The notes beneath the pieces were generated by a model. The model had not been told where the DNA came from. It saw only the letters and a list, made by a program, of their open reading frames with translations, and searched no databases. The position numbers were made by a program, and so were the translations under genes. 64,000 nucleotides of DNA, from NCBI RefSeq assembly GCF_016595235.1, contig NZ_JAENHL010000007.1, positions 372,001 to 436,000 of the forward strand, in the 5' to 3' direction. Shown here one piece after another: positions 35,446-45,400 of the stretch. Each line of letters opens with the position of its first letter. Position 1 is the first letter of the stretch. The stretch comes from Taklimakanibacter albus (GTDB lineage Bacteria; Pseudomonadota; Alphaproteobacteria; Rhizobiales; Aestuariivirgaceae).

Positions 35446-36798
35446 TCACTCGATCTTGCAGACGAACTCCTCGAACTTGCCATTGGCGCCGACAGGCAGC
35501 CGGTGGCGGTGCTGTTCGACCGTGATTCTGAACGGATGGTTGAGCGCCTTCTGGACGATCCTGATCAGCCCCGCTTCCTGCTCCGCGCTGATCGCCGCAT
35601 CCGTCACCACTTTGAGGGTGATCTGATCGAGCGCCGTCTGGATCAGCTGATATTGCCGCACTGGCGCCACCGTATCGAAAGCGTGGAAACCGACCAGCGG
35701 CCAGTTACGTGAGCCATTGGGCAGCCGCACCAGATTGCGCTCGCGGCCCCAGATGCGCCGCAAGGTCGGCAGGCCGCGGCCGCAGGGACAAGCCGGTCCG
35801 ACCTCCGCATAATCTCCGATGTCGTAGCGGATGAGCGGTGTCGCCAGATTGGTCAGATCGCTGACGAGCACACGGCCGGTCTCGCCTTCCCGGCAGAGCT
35901 CGCCTTTCGCATCGACCACCTCGACGATGAGCGCCTCGGACATCACATGATAGAGCCCGCTTGCCGGACATTGGATGGCAATCGTGCCGGCTTCCTGTGA
36001 GGAGTAATTGTCCTCGATCGCAAGCCCGGTGACCGCCTTCACCCGGTCGCGCAACTCATCATGCACGGTCTCGCCGATGGTCTTGATATGCCTGAGAGCT
36101 CCGAGATCGAATCCCTCGGCCTCCCAGATGGCTGCAAAAGCAGCAAGATTGTTGGGATAGACGATGAGGAGCTCAGGCCCGAAGCGCCGCAACTGCCGCA
36201 ATTGCTCGCGGATATCCGTCGTGATCGGAATGCCTTGCGCCTCGCCTGTCCTGTACAGATTGCGTGCCGGCGCGCCCCAGTCCTTAGCCTCAACATATTT
36301 GCTGATATTGGCGCGGATCGAGCTCATGCGGAGGCTGAACTGCCGACCGTGCCACAGGTGATCGCGGATCGTGTAGGCCGACCAGAACAGCCGACCGACC
36401 GCGGTCTTGCGCACACTGACCGGCTCGCCGGTCGACCCCGAGGTCTTGGCGTTGCCGAGCGGCAGATGGCGGGGCGGAACCTCCTTCGCGAAGAAACTCT
36501 CGCCCAGCGACTGTGCCTCGCGCCGCGACAGCGGCTGCAGCTGGCGCAGGCGATCCAGGCTGTTGAGATAGGCAAGACCCGAAGCCTTGAGCCGCACGCC
36601 AAAGGTCGGCGTGTATTTCTTATGATGCTCGCAGACCGCATTGAGCTGCCGCGTCTGCCCCTCCGCCAGCGCCGCGGGATCGAGCCACTGCGCCGCCTCG
36701 AGCTGGACGAGCAGCGCCGTCAGGACGGCATGCTCCTCTACCAGTAGCGGCGGCCAGAGCTGTCCGTCGACATCCGATTTTTGCGGAACGGTCTTCAG
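35446..36798 (-). CDS. Phenylacetate-CoA ligase-like adenylate-forming enzyme with probable CTG start
   Basis: An acyl-adenylating enzyme of the phenylacetate-CoA ligase/CoF synthetase group. P-loop TSGSTGEPV, the NYSSQEAGTIAIQC block, RYDIGDYAEVGPACPCGRGL and the C-terminal GKFEEF are present. A GTG at 36597 would give 383 residues but removes a conserved-looking N-terminal part (LEAAQWLDPAALAEGQTRQL, then HHKKYTPTF). Upstream of it no ATG, GTG or TTG exists in frame before the TAG that ends the methyltransferase. The best candidate is CTG at 36798, nine bases after GGGG, giving 450 residues. The substrate is unknown. Confidence 0.7.
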   Translation of the reverse strand: MKTVPQKSDVDGQLWPPLLVEEHAVLTALLVQLEAAQWLDPAALAEGQTRQLNAVCEHHKKYTPTFGVRLKASGLAYLNSLDRLRQLQPLSRREAQSLGESFFAKEVPPRHLPLGNAKTSGSTGEPVSVRKTAVGRLFWSAYTIRDHLWHGRQFSLRMSSIRANISKYVEAKDWGAPARNLYRTGEAQGIPITTDIREQLRQLRRFGPELLIVYPNNLAAFAAIWEAEGFDLGALRHIKTIGETVHDELRDRVKAVTGLAIEDNYSSQEAGTIAIQCPASGLYHVMSEALIVEVVDAKGELCREGETGRVLVSDLTNLATPLIRYDIGDYAEVGPACPCGRGLPTLRRIWGRERNLVRLPNGSRNWPLVGFHAFDTVAPVRQYQLIQTALDQITLKVVTDAAISAEQEAGLIRIVQKALNHPFRITVEQHRHRLPVGANGKFEEFVCKIE

Positions 36799-36810
36799 CT
36801 GCGCAGGCCC

Positions 36811-37593
36811 CTAGTTCTTGCTGAAGGCCAGCATAGGACAGCATTCGGCGAGATCATAGCGCCCGGAGGACTCGAAGCGAACATCGGCGATGCCCTTAGG
36901 CAGGACAGTCCGCACTTCCTCGCGGTTCGGAAAGACATAGACCGCCGGTGAGCCTCGATAGACGTCGATCATGTCGACGAGCTCGCGCGGCCAGCCAGTA
37001 TCGCGGGCGAATTTGTCGCGATTGGGGAAATATTCGTTGAAGCGCTCGCGGATCAACACGACAGGTATCGATGCACCAACCTGATCGGCCAGATGCATCG
37101 CCAGCTTCCATTTGAAGGCATGGAAGTTGAGCTTTGCCGGAGCGCCCGCCAGATCGAGCAGATGATCCTTGGTGAAGGGCGTAGCCGGCCGTTCATAGAG
37201 CCGGCACGCGAAGCGGCCGCCCGGCGCGAGAAGGTCGACGACGCGTTCGAAAAGCAATCGCATTTCCCGCAAGGAGGTCAGCGCGTTCGGGCTCCCATCA
37301 CCGATCGCGGCAGCGTAGAAGCCGCGCGGCTCGGTGATATCCAGCCAGTCGGCATGTATGGCTCGACGGTCTTTCGTATCACCCGGCCAGACATTGTCGA
37401 CCATGGCCTTGTTCTTGTCGACGGCGACGACATGATCGAAGGCGAGCGCCAGTTCCGGTGTCACCCCGAGCAGCAGCACCGGCCCCGAAACAGGACCGGC
37501 GAGCTCCTTGACCTTGGCGATGATGTCGGCGTTGGGCCGCAAGGGCGCTTCGAGCTTGCCCCAGGTCGCATGATATTTCTGCCAGTGCGTCAT
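36811..37593 (-). CDS. Putative SAM-dependent methyltransferase
   Basis: A 260-residue protein with a class I methyltransferase-like N-terminal half: GPVLLLGVTPELALAFDHVV is motif I and AVDKNKAMVDNVWPGD follows. AIGDGSPNALTSLREMRLLF and LAPGGRFACRLYERP resemble motifs IV-VI. The Asp-containing motif is diverged, so activity is uncertain. It ends in TAG, and the ligase reading frame continues in the same frame after that TAG. Probably one operon, with a linked function. Confidence 0.7.
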   Translation of the reverse strand: MTHWQKYHATWGKLEAPLRPNADIIAKVKELAGPVSGPVLLLGVTPELALAFDHVVAVDKNKAMVDNVWPGDTKDRRAIHADWLDITEPRGFYAAAIGDGSPNALTSLREMRLLFERVVDLLAPGGRFACRLYERPATPFTKDHLLDLAGAPAKLNFHAFKWKLAMHLADQVGASIPVVLIRERFNEYFPNRDKFARDTGWPRELVDMIDVYRGSPAVYVFPNREEVRTVLPKGIADVRFESSGRYDLAECCPMLAFSKN

Positions 37594-37644
37594 CCCCCAG
37601 CCCTTACAGCAAGCGCGCAGGCTCGAAAAGAAGAGACTCCCTGC

Positions 37645-37962
37645 TCAGCTGCGCCGGCTTTTCGCCAGCTTCTCGCTCTCCTTCTTGAGCGGCCGGCTCA
37701 CCGGGCAGACTTCCTGGACATAGCCGTTGAGCGTGTTGAGGAGATTGTCGCGCACCAGACGGTAATGCACGAACTGGCCACGTTTCTCGCTGGCGACGAG
37801 GCCCGCTGATTCCAGAACGGAAAGATGCTGCGAGACCGACGGCTTCGAAATGTCGAAGCGCTGGGCGATCTCACCGGCGGTCAGATCCGTCTCGGAGAGA
37901 TAGGCCAGGATTTTCCGCCTCGTCACCGAGGACAGGGCTTCGAACACACGTTGAATATCCAT
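37645..37962 (-). CDS. ArsR-family (SdpR-like) transcriptional regulator
   Basis: A 105-residue winged-helix repressor. MDIQRVFEALSSVTRRKILA begins the domain, and GEIAQRFDISKPSVSQHLSV is the recognition helix region. No metal-binding CxC pair is present in the recognition helix, so this belongs to the autorepressor or SdpR-like branch. I start at MDIQRV. It is divergent from the desaturase gene and lies 51 bases upstream of the methyltransferase gene. Confidence 0.88.
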   Translation of the reverse strand: MDIQRVFEALSSVTRRKILAYLSETDLTAGEIAQRFDISKPSVSQHLSVLESAGLVASEKRGQFVHYRLVRDNLLNTLNGYVQEVCPVSRPLKKESEKLAKSRRS

Positions 37963-38091
37963 AACGCTCCATTTCGCCCGCGCGATTAACCGAGTCATCA
38001 TTTAGTCTATTGCCTAATTACCTTCAAGTCTGTATTTCAGTATTTAGCTCATAAACGAATTACCAAATTACTTATCAAGGAGGCGACGGCG
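37963..38091. promoter_or_regulatory. Divergent AT-rich promoter region between arsR-type gene and desaturase
   Basis: This 129-bp stretch is far richer in A and T than its surroundings and contains AATTAC three times (near 38016, 38059 and 38067). These are candidate binding sites for the adjacent ArsR-type protein. A strong AAGGAGG SD for the desaturase ends it. Confidence 0.4.
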
Positions 38092-39417
38092 ATGTCTTGC
38101 ATTTCAACCGCCCGCATGATTTCGGGTCTCGACAGCGAGGCGTCGAGCGGCAGGGTCGTATGGGTTCCCGGCAAATCATTGTGGACGGGCGCCCTCACCC
38201 TCACCGCACTGGTCCTGGCGCCCCTCACCTTCACCTGGGATGCCTTCCTGCTCTTCCTCGTCACCAGCGCAGTTACGTTATGCGCCGGACATTCGGTCGG
38301 CATGCACCGCCTGCTCATTCATCGCAGCTTCATCGCTCCCCTATGGCTTGAGCGCCTGCTCGTCTATCTGGGCACCCTCGTCGGCATGGCCGGCCCCTTC
38401 GGCATGATCGCCGCGCACGATATCCGCGACTGGGCGCAGCGCCAGCGCCACTGCCACGATCTCTACGCCCATCGCCGCTCGTTCTTCGTCGATGCCTGGT
38501 GGCAGATGCATTGCGCGGTGAAGCTCGACCATCCGCCGCATTTCGCGATCGAGCCGGAAACCCTTAACGACCCCTTCTATCGTTTCCTCGAGCGCAGCTG
38601 GATGCTGCAGCAGCTTCCCTGGGCGGTCCTGTTCTTCGCAATCGGCGGCCTGCCCTGGCTCGTCTGGGGCGTGGCACTCAGGGTCAGCGTGTCGCTCACC
38701 GGCCATTGGCTCATCGGCCACTTCGCCCATCGCCGTGGCCATCAGGGCTGGACCGTCGATGACGTGGCCGTCCAGGGCTACAACATCAAATATGTCGGCC
38801 TCGTCACCTTCGGCGAATGCTGGCACGGTAATCATCATGCCTTTCCGGGCTCCGCCAAGCTCGGCGTCGAGCACGGCCAGACCGATCCCGGCTGGTGGCT
38901 GATCAGCATCCTGAAAGCACTCGGTCTGGCGCAGGACGTCAAGCAGCCGCAGGATCTTGTGCCGCGTGACGGTCTGCGGCGGCTGGCGTCGGAAGCAAAC
39001 GGCGACACAACTGCGCCGATGATTGGTCGAGGTCAGACGGCAGGCATGATTTCGATTGCGGTGTCGACGGTGATACTCTGCGCCGGCCTGGTCATTGGCC
39101 TGAACGATATTTCTGCCCTGAGCATGGTGCCCGGTGTTTTCGTCGTCGCCAGCATGCAACATCTCTTCCTGGTGGCACCCGCCTTCTTCCTCATCACAAA
39201 ACTATGGGGGCCGGTTGTTCACTCGCCCTTATGGAGCTTCGCATTGTGGGGTGCCGGGCTTGCTGCGACGCCCTGGTGGCTTCTGCTCGGCAATGATTTC
39301 GGCATGTTCATCGCGCTCATCGCAGGCGCGGGCGCGACAGGCGCCGTCGGCTTCGGAGCTTGGCTGAAGCCATGTACCCACAGCTTCTGCGCGGCGCGCC
39401 GGACAGGGCTCAGATGA
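38092..39417 (+). CDS. Membrane fatty acid desaturase (acyl-CoA/acyl-lipid type)
   Basis: A 441-residue di-iron desaturase. The three histidine boxes are present: HSVGMHR (near residue 68), RHCHDLYAHRR (near 118) and GECWHGNHHAFPG (near 242). Hydrophobic helices flank them, and the C-terminal 120 residues add three more predicted membrane spans not needed for the fold. The product would be a mono-unsaturated acyl chain. The divergent ArsR-type gene is the likely regulator. It overlaps the convergent gpx gene by 8 bp. Confidence 0.88.
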   Translation: MSCISTARMISGLDSEASSGRVVWVPGKSLWTGALTLTALVLAPLTFTWDAFLLFLVTSAVTLCAGHSVGMHRLLIHRSFIAPLWLERLLVYLGTLVGMAGPFGMIAAHDIRDWAQRQRHCHDLYAHRRSFFVDAWWQMHCAVKLDHPPHFAIEPETLNDPFYRFLERSWMLQQLPWAVLFFAIGGLPWLVWGVALRVSVSLTGHWLIGHFAHRRGHQGWTVDDVAVQGYNIKYVGLVTFGECWHGNHHAFPGSAKLGVEHGQTDPGWWLISILKALGLAQDVKQPQDLVPRDGLRRLASEANGDTTAPMIGRGQTAGMISIAVSTVILCAGLVIGLNDISALSMVPGVFVVASMQHLFLVAPAFFLITKLWGPVVHSPLWSFALWGAGLAATPWWLLLGNDFGMFIALIAGAGATGAVGFGAWLKPCTHSFCAARRTGLR

Positions 39418-39889
39418 GGACCTTCTCCAGCGCCTTCTTGATCTTCGGTCCCGTCGGCTTGGTCTGGCTCGAGAACCAGTCGACGAAAGCGCCGTCGCGG
39501 CCGATCAGGAATTTGTGAAAGTTCCATTTGGGCTTGCCGAGGAGTCCCGCCTCACCGGCGGCCCATTTGTAAAAGGGATGCGCTGTCTTGCCTTTCACAT
39601 CGTTCTTCGCCGTCATCGGAAAGGTGACGCCGTAATTCTTCCGGCAGAAGGCGCCGATCTCGGCCTCCGAGCCTGGCTCCTGCCCACCGAACTGGTTGCA
39701 GGGCACACCCAGCACCACGAGGCCTTTGTCCTTGTTCGCCTGCCAGAGCGCCTCGAGCTCGTCATATTGCGGCGTGTATCCGCATTCCGACGCCGTATTG
39801 ACGACGAGGATCGCCTTGCCGGCGAAATCCTTGAGCGGCAGGTCTTCGCCGGTCAGACGGGTGAAGGCGAAATCATGAGCATTAGCCAT
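39410..39889 (-). CDS. Glutathione peroxidase family protein
   Basis: A 159-residue thiol peroxidase. The catalytic Cys36 is in NTASECGYTPQY. The Gln and Trp of the active site are in VPCNQFGGQEPG and KWNFHKFLIGRDG. The second cysteine, in VPCNQF, may resolve the disulfide. Bacterial members reduce peroxides, usually with thioredoxin. Its start overlaps the end of the BenE gene by 8 bases, so it is the third gene of an lrp-benE-gpx operon. Confidence 0.95.
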   Translation of the reverse strand: MANAHDFAFTRLTGEDLPLKDFAGKAILVVNTASECGYTPQYDELEALWQANKDKGLVVLGVPCNQFGGQEPGSEAEIGAFCRKNYGVTFPMTAKNDVKGKTAHPFYKWAAGEAGLLGKPKWNFHKFLIGRDGAFVDWFSSQTKPTGPKIKKALEKVLI

Positions 39890-41090
39890 GGGGCTTCCTC
39901 ATCGATTGATAATAGCGCGCGCCATATATGACGAGGCCGACGACGAGGCCCCAGAAGGGCGCGCCGACGCCATAGATCGTGATGCCCGACGCCGAAACGA
40001 GGAAGGTGGCGAGCGCCGCCTCGATTTCGTTCTTCTCCCTGAACATCGCGGTCGTGCTACCGAGCAGCGGTGCAAAAAGCGCCAATCCGGCGATCGCAAC
40101 GATGAGCGGCTTGGGCAGGCTTCCCAAGATGGCGACGAAGCTCGCCGCGGCCAGACCGATCAGGATATAGAAGACGGCATAAGGCCAGACGACGAGCCAG
40201 CGTTTGGCCGGATCGGGATGTGATTCCGATCCGGTCACGATCGAGGCGGTGATTGCCGCGAGATTGAGCTGATGCGAGCCGAAGGGCGCGAAGACGATCG
40301 AGCCGAGGCCCGTCACCCATAGCGAGCCGGTGACCGGCGGCTGATAGCCGGACGCCTTCAGGACGGCGAAGCCGGGAAGATTCTGCGAGGCCATGGTGAC
40401 GAGATAGAGCGGCAGGCCGAGGCCCACGATCACCGGCCAGTTGAAGCTGGGCGTGGTCCAGACCGGCTGCGTCATGCTCAAGGTGCAGCACCCCGCACCG
40501 AACGCGCCGGTGAATGTCGCCAGCACGACACCCAGCACCACAACCACCGGCACGGCGAAAAGCGGCAGCCAGACGCGCAAGACGAAAAAGACGACGATCA
40601 GCGGCATCACCAGATAGGGCAGTTCGATCGCGGCCCCCGGCACACCCATCGTGTAGCGCAAGAGGACGCCTGCCAGCATGGCGGCGGCGATGGAAGCCGG
40701 GATTTTTTCGATGAGACGCGCCACCGGCTTGAACAGAGCCGTGACGCACATGAGCACGCCCGCGGCGATGAAGGCGCCGATGGCGCTCGGATAATCGAGG
40801 CCGGCGCCGGCGCTGGTCGCGATGAGAGCCGCGCCCGGCGTGGACCAGGCGGTGATGATCGGCATTCTATAGCGCCAGCCCAGAATGACCGAGGTGACCG
40901 CCATGCCGAAGCACAGCGCCGCCGCGAAAGAAGCCTTCTCCGCATCATTGGCGCCGGCGGCGTCGGCGGCTTCCATGATGAGCAGGATGGTCGAAGCGAA
41001 GCCCACCACCACCGCGGTGAGGGCCGATGATGTCAGGCTGAACCAGCCTTTGACCGACACGCCGTCGATCGCTTCCGAAGCATTGCTCAT
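39882..41090 (-). CDS. benE: BenE-family (benzoate/H+ symporter-like) membrane transporter
   Basis: A 402-residue transporter with about 12 hydrophobic segments. It starts MSNASEAIDGVSVKGWFSLT, and AGVLLRYTMGV and MASQNLPGFAVLKASGY are BenE landmarks. The family imports benzoate or similar aromatic acids, though many members have other substrates. The ATG overlaps the TGA of the lrp gene (ATGA). No benzoate-degradation genes are in the window, so the substrate is open. Confidence 0.88.
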   Translation of the reverse strand: MSNASEAIDGVSVKGWFSLTSSALTAVVVGFASTILLIMEAADAAGANDAEKASFAAALCFGMAVTSVILGWRYRMPIITAWSTPGAALIATSAGAGLDYPSAIGAFIAAGVLMCVTALFKPVARLIEKIPASIAAAMLAGVLLRYTMGVPGAAIELPYLVMPLIVVFFVLRVWLPLFAVPVVVVLGVVLATFTGAFGAGCCTLSMTQPVWTTPSFNWPVIVGLGLPLYLVTMASQNLPGFAVLKASGYQPPVTGSLWVTGLGSIVFAPFGSHQLNLAAITASIVTGSESHPDPAKRWLVVWPYAVFYILIGLAAASFVAILGSLPKPLIVAIAGLALFAPLLGSTTAMFREKNEIEAALATFLVSASGITIYGVGAPFWGLVVGLVIYGARYYQSMRKPHG

Positions 41091-41560
41091 GGGATCGGGA
41101 TTCCGGGCTCGTATTTCTCGCGCCTGAGGATGAGCGTCGTCTTCACGCTGTCGACATTCGCGGCCGCCGTGAGGTCCTTGATGATGAAATCCTGCATGGC
41201 ATGGAGATTGGCGCCCACGCATTTCAGCATGAAATCGGCCTCGCCCGAGACCGCATAACATTCGCGGACCAGGGGCCAGGCTTTCACCCGTTCGATGAAA
41301 CTCGACAGCTCGGTTTCGGCCTGGCTCTTCAGCCCGACCATGGCGAAGACCATGATCTCGAAGCCGAGCTTCTCGGCATTGAGCATGGCGCGGTAGCCGG
41401 CAATATACCCCGCCTCCTCCAGCGCCCGGACGCGGCGCAGGCAGGGCGGCGGCGACAGCCCCACCTTTTCAGCCAGTTCGACATTGGTGATGCGCCCATT
41501 GTCCTGGAGGGTCTTGAGTATCCTCCAGTCGATGGCGTCAAGTTGCCCCGTGACCGTCAT
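41087..41560 (-). CDS. Lrp/AsnC-family transcriptional regulator
   Basis: A 157-residue regulator. The N-terminal helix-turn-helix (LDAIDWRILKTLQDNGRITN, then VGLSPPPCLRRVRALEEAGY) is followed by a RAM effector domain. It is the first gene of the lrp-benE-gpx operon. The start codon lies only about nine bases after a good -10 sequence, so the message has almost no leader. An imperfect palindrome just upstream suggests autoregulation. Confidence 0.93.
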   Translation of the reverse strand: MTVTGQLDAIDWRILKTLQDNGRITNVELAEKVGLSPPPCLRRVRALEEAGYIAGYRAMLNAEKLGFEIMVFAMVGLKSQAETELSSFIERVKAWPLVRECYAVSGEADFMLKCVGANLHAMQDFIIKDLTAAANVDSVKTTLILRREKYEPGIPIP

Positions 41561-41568
41561 GGAGCGGA

Positions 41569-41598
41569 CTATAGCAATAAAATTTCAATAGACCACAA
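41569..41598 (-). promoter_or_regulatory. lrp promoter and overlapping palindromic operator
   Basis: On the minus strand, TTGTGG (41598-41593), an 18-bp spacer and TATAGT (41574-41569) form a sigma-70-like promoter. A 10-bp imperfect palindrome (41569-41578 with 41582-41591, 8 of 10 matching) covers the -10 and spacer. The rest of the 301-bp gap up to trxB holds nothing I can name apart from the trxB SD AGGAG. Confidence 0.55.
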
Positions 41599-41651
41599 TC
41601 GGCTCAGGAGGATCTTGCGCGGCCTGGGGATAAATATGACCGATTTCCTAG

Positions 41652-42824
<1,173 letters not shown>

Positions 42825-42878
42825 CGATACACACAGCAATCACACCGCGCGCATCCGCGCTGCGGTAATGAAGAAAAT

Positions 42879-43772
42879 ATGGCCATGGATTGGGATAAGC
42901 TCAGAATATTTCACGCGGTCGCGGAAGCCGGCTCCTTCACGCATGCCGGCCACGATCTCGGGCTGTCGCAATCCGCCGTCAGCCGGCAGATCAGCTCGCT
43001 GGAGCAGGACCTGAATGTGGCGCTGTTCCACCGCCATGCCCGGGGCCTCATCCTCACCGAGCAAGGGGAGGTGCTGTACCGCACCGCCCATGACGTCTTT
43101 GCCAAGCTTGCCGCGGCCCAGACGCGCCTGATGGATTCGAAGGACAAACCGACCGGCGAATTGCGCATCACCACCACGGTGGGGCTGGGCTCGGTGTGGC
43201 TGACCCCGCATCTGACCGAATTCACCGATCTCTATCCGCAGATCCAGGTCACTTTGATGCTGGACGACCGCGAACTCGATCTCGCCATGCGCGAGGCCGA
43301 CGTGGCGATAAGGCTACGCCGGCCGGTGCAGCCGGACCTCATCCAGCGCAAGCTCTTCACGGTGCATCATCACATTTATGCCGCACCCGAATACGTCAAG
43401 AAATTCGGCATGCCGAAATCGGTCGAGGATCTCGACAATCACCGCATCGTCACCTTCGGCCAGGCGCCGACCTATCTGACCTCGATCAATTGGCTCGAAA
43501 CCGCGGGCCGCGCCGATGGCGACATCCGGCGGCCATTCCTGCGCGTGAATAACGCCTACGGCCTGAGGCGCGTGGTCGAGGCGGGCGTCGGCATCGCGTC
43601 GCTTGCCGACTATATCGTCGGCAACAATTCGAGCCTGGTGCAGGTCAATCTGCCGGTCGAGACGCCGCAATTCGACACCTATTTCGTCTATCCGGAAGAA
43701 TTGAAGGACTCGAAACGCGTTACCGTCTTCCGCGACTTCCTCGTCTCGAAGGCGAAGGAGTGGAGCTTCTAG
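42879..43772 (+). CDS. LysR-family transcriptional regulator
   Basis: A 297-residue regulator. The N-terminal winged helix (FHAVAEAGSFTHAGHDLGLS, then QSAVSRQISSLEQDL) spans residues about 4-62; the rest is the periplasmic-binding-like effector domain. A lysR gene directly after trxB is a conserved arrangement in Rhizobiales and suggests control of redox functions, though the target is not shown here. A second in-frame ATG two codons in is equally usable. Confidence 0.93.
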   Translation: MAMDWDKLRIFHAVAEAGSFTHAGHDLGLSQSAVSRQISSLEQDLNVALFHRHARGLILTEQGEVLYRTAHDVFAKLAAAQTRLMDSKDKPTGELRITTTVGLGSVWLTPHLTEFTDLYPQIQVTLMLDDRELDLAMREADVAIRLRRPVQPDLIQRKLFTVHHHIYAAPEYVKKFGMPKSVEDLDNHRIVTFGQAPTYLTSINWLETAGRADGDIRRPFLRVNNAYGLRRVVEAGVGIASLADYIVGNNSSLVQVNLPVETPQFDTYFVYPEELKDSKRVTVFRDFLVSKAKEWSF

Positions 43773-43779
43773 CTTTCGC

Positions 43780-44742
43780 ATGGAGCTTCCCCTCCTCCTG
43801 CGCCAGGCCGTCGACCAAGCGCTCGAGGGTGTGGCGATCGCCGATCTGACGAGGGCCGCCGCAAGCCTGTCGGAGCGCTATCGCGGCGAGACGCGCGACG
43901 GCCGGCTGCATCTCGCGGATGATCTCAGCGCCAAGGCCTATCTCGCCACGCGCTTGCCCGCCACCTATGCCGCCATCCGCGCCGCGATGACGGAGCTCGC
44001 CGAACGCCATCCGGATTTCACGCCAGAGAGCCTGCTCGATGTCGGCGCCGGTCCCGGCACGGTGCTCTGGGCCGCCTCCAACTGCTGGCCTGGCCTCAAG
44101 ACCGCGCGTCTCGTCGAGGCATCAGGGGCGATCCGCAAATGCGGCGAGACGCTGGCCGAGGCGAGCCCGGTGGCCGCGATAGACTGGCAGTCCGGCGACG
44201 TCACCAAAGGCGTCACAGGAGTCAATCGGCCCGATCTCGTTTCGCTCGCTTATGTGCTGAGCGAACTCGCCCCCGAAGCACGGGACCGTCTGGTCGGCCA
44301 ACTCTGGGCGCTGACCGGCGATGTCCTGCTCCTGGTCGAACCCGGCACGCCGAAGGGCTGGGAACGCATCCTCGCGGCACGTGAACGGCTGATCGCGCTG
44401 GACGCCCATATCCTCGCCCCCTGCCCGCACCGCTCCCCCTGCCCGATCAAAAGCCCGGACTGGTGCCACTTCTCCAGGCGCGTGGCGCGCTCGCGCCTGC
44501 ACCGTCTGGCGAAGCAGGCGGACGTGCCCTGGGAGGACGAGAAATTCATCTATCTCGCCGCCTCTCGCAAAGCCGGTCTTCCCGCCGAGGCGCGTATCCT
44601 TGCCCCACCCCGGGCGAGCAAGGGCCGGATAGATCTCAAGCTCTGCACGGCCGATGGCTCGTTGCAGGAGCGCACGGTGAGCAAACGTGACGGCGCCTTA
44701 TTCAAGACAGCGCGGCGCCGCGATTGGGGCGAATTTCTATAG
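43780..44742 (+). CDS. Rsm22-family (METTL17-like) small-subunit rRNA methyltransferase homolog
   Basis: A 320-residue protein. The SAM motif LLDVGAGPGTVLWAAS is near residues 87-102. Motif IV-like LVSLAYVLSEL follows. The cysteine-rich CPHRSPCPIKSPDWCHFSRR matches the Rsm22/METTL17 cluster that binds an iron-sulfur centre in the mitochondrial protein. The role is in small ribosomal subunit assembly. It starts seven bases after the lysR stop, so the three genes trxB-lysR-rsm22 probably form one unit. Confidence 0.88.
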   Translation: MELPLLLRQAVDQALEGVAIADLTRAAASLSERYRGETRDGRLHLADDLSAKAYLATRLPATYAAIRAAMTELAERHPDFTPESLLDVGAGPGTVLWAASNCWPGLKTARLVEASGAIRKCGETLAEASPVAAIDWQSGDVTKGVTGVNRPDLVSLAYVLSELAPEARDRLVGQLWALTGDVLLLVEPGTPKGWERILAARERLIALDAHILAPCPHRSPCPIKSPDWCHFSRRVARSRLHRLAKQADVPWEDEKFIYLAASRKAGLPAEARILAPPRASKGRIDLKLCTADGSLQERTVSKRDGALFKTARRRDWGEFL

Positions 44743-44779
44743 AAAACTGTTGCCCGGGAAATATTCGGGGAGACTCATC

Positions 44780-45352
44780 ATGCGCTTCGTAGCCGTGCTG
44801 ACATTGGCGTTGCTTACCGCGAACACTGCCGACGCCAAGGAGCGCTATTTCGCAGTTCGTCCCTTGGACAGCAGTCAACAGCTCGACGATTTCCGTATCG
44901 GATGGTACTCTAAGCACTTGGCCGCGCTGGGCGAACCGTCGCTCTGGCTCGGCGACCACAAGACTGAAACCTATCGGATGCTATGGTTGCGAACCTTTCA
45001 CGCTCCCTTCGTTTTTCGCGTGACGGTCAGACCCGACGGCACTTCCGAGCTCACCACCAAGAAAGCGGACGGGCATGGCGGTTATGCACCCGGCAAGATC
45101 GTGATCAACAAGACGACACAGATCGACAAGAAGGAAACCGAGATTCTCATCGAGACACTGGAGCGGACCAAATTCTGGGATCTTCCGACCAACGAAAGTG
45201 GCCTTGGCGAAACTGACGGCGCCCAGTGGATCGTTGAAGCCGTCAAGGATGGCAAATATCACATCGTCGACCGCCGGGGCGGAGGTGAGATCAATGGCTG
45301 GGCATTACTCCTCATGAGAAAGAGCGGTGAGGATCTGCAGCCAATCTACTAG
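44780..45352 (+). CDS. Secreted protein of unknown function
   Basis: A 190-residue protein with a signal peptide (VAVLTLALLTANTADA). The mature part is mixed alpha/beta with a conserved-looking LETLERTKFWDLPTNESG and ends GEDLQPIY. A GGGGAGA SD supports the start. Composition is lower in GC than the neighbouring rsm22. No family recognised. Confidence 0.6.
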   Translation: MRFVAVLTLALLTANTADAKERYFAVRPLDSSQQLDDFRIGWYSKHLAALGEPSLWLGDHKTETYRMLWLRTFHAPFVFRVTVRPDGTSELTTKKADGHGGYAPGKIVINKTTQIDKKETEILIETLERTKFWDLPTNESGLGETDGAQWIVEAVKDGKYHIVDRRGGGEINGWALLLMRKSGEDLQPIY

Positions 45353-45400
45353 CCCTCACTCGTAGCTGATGAAGACCTCTCCGGCACGCTCCTCCTGCTT

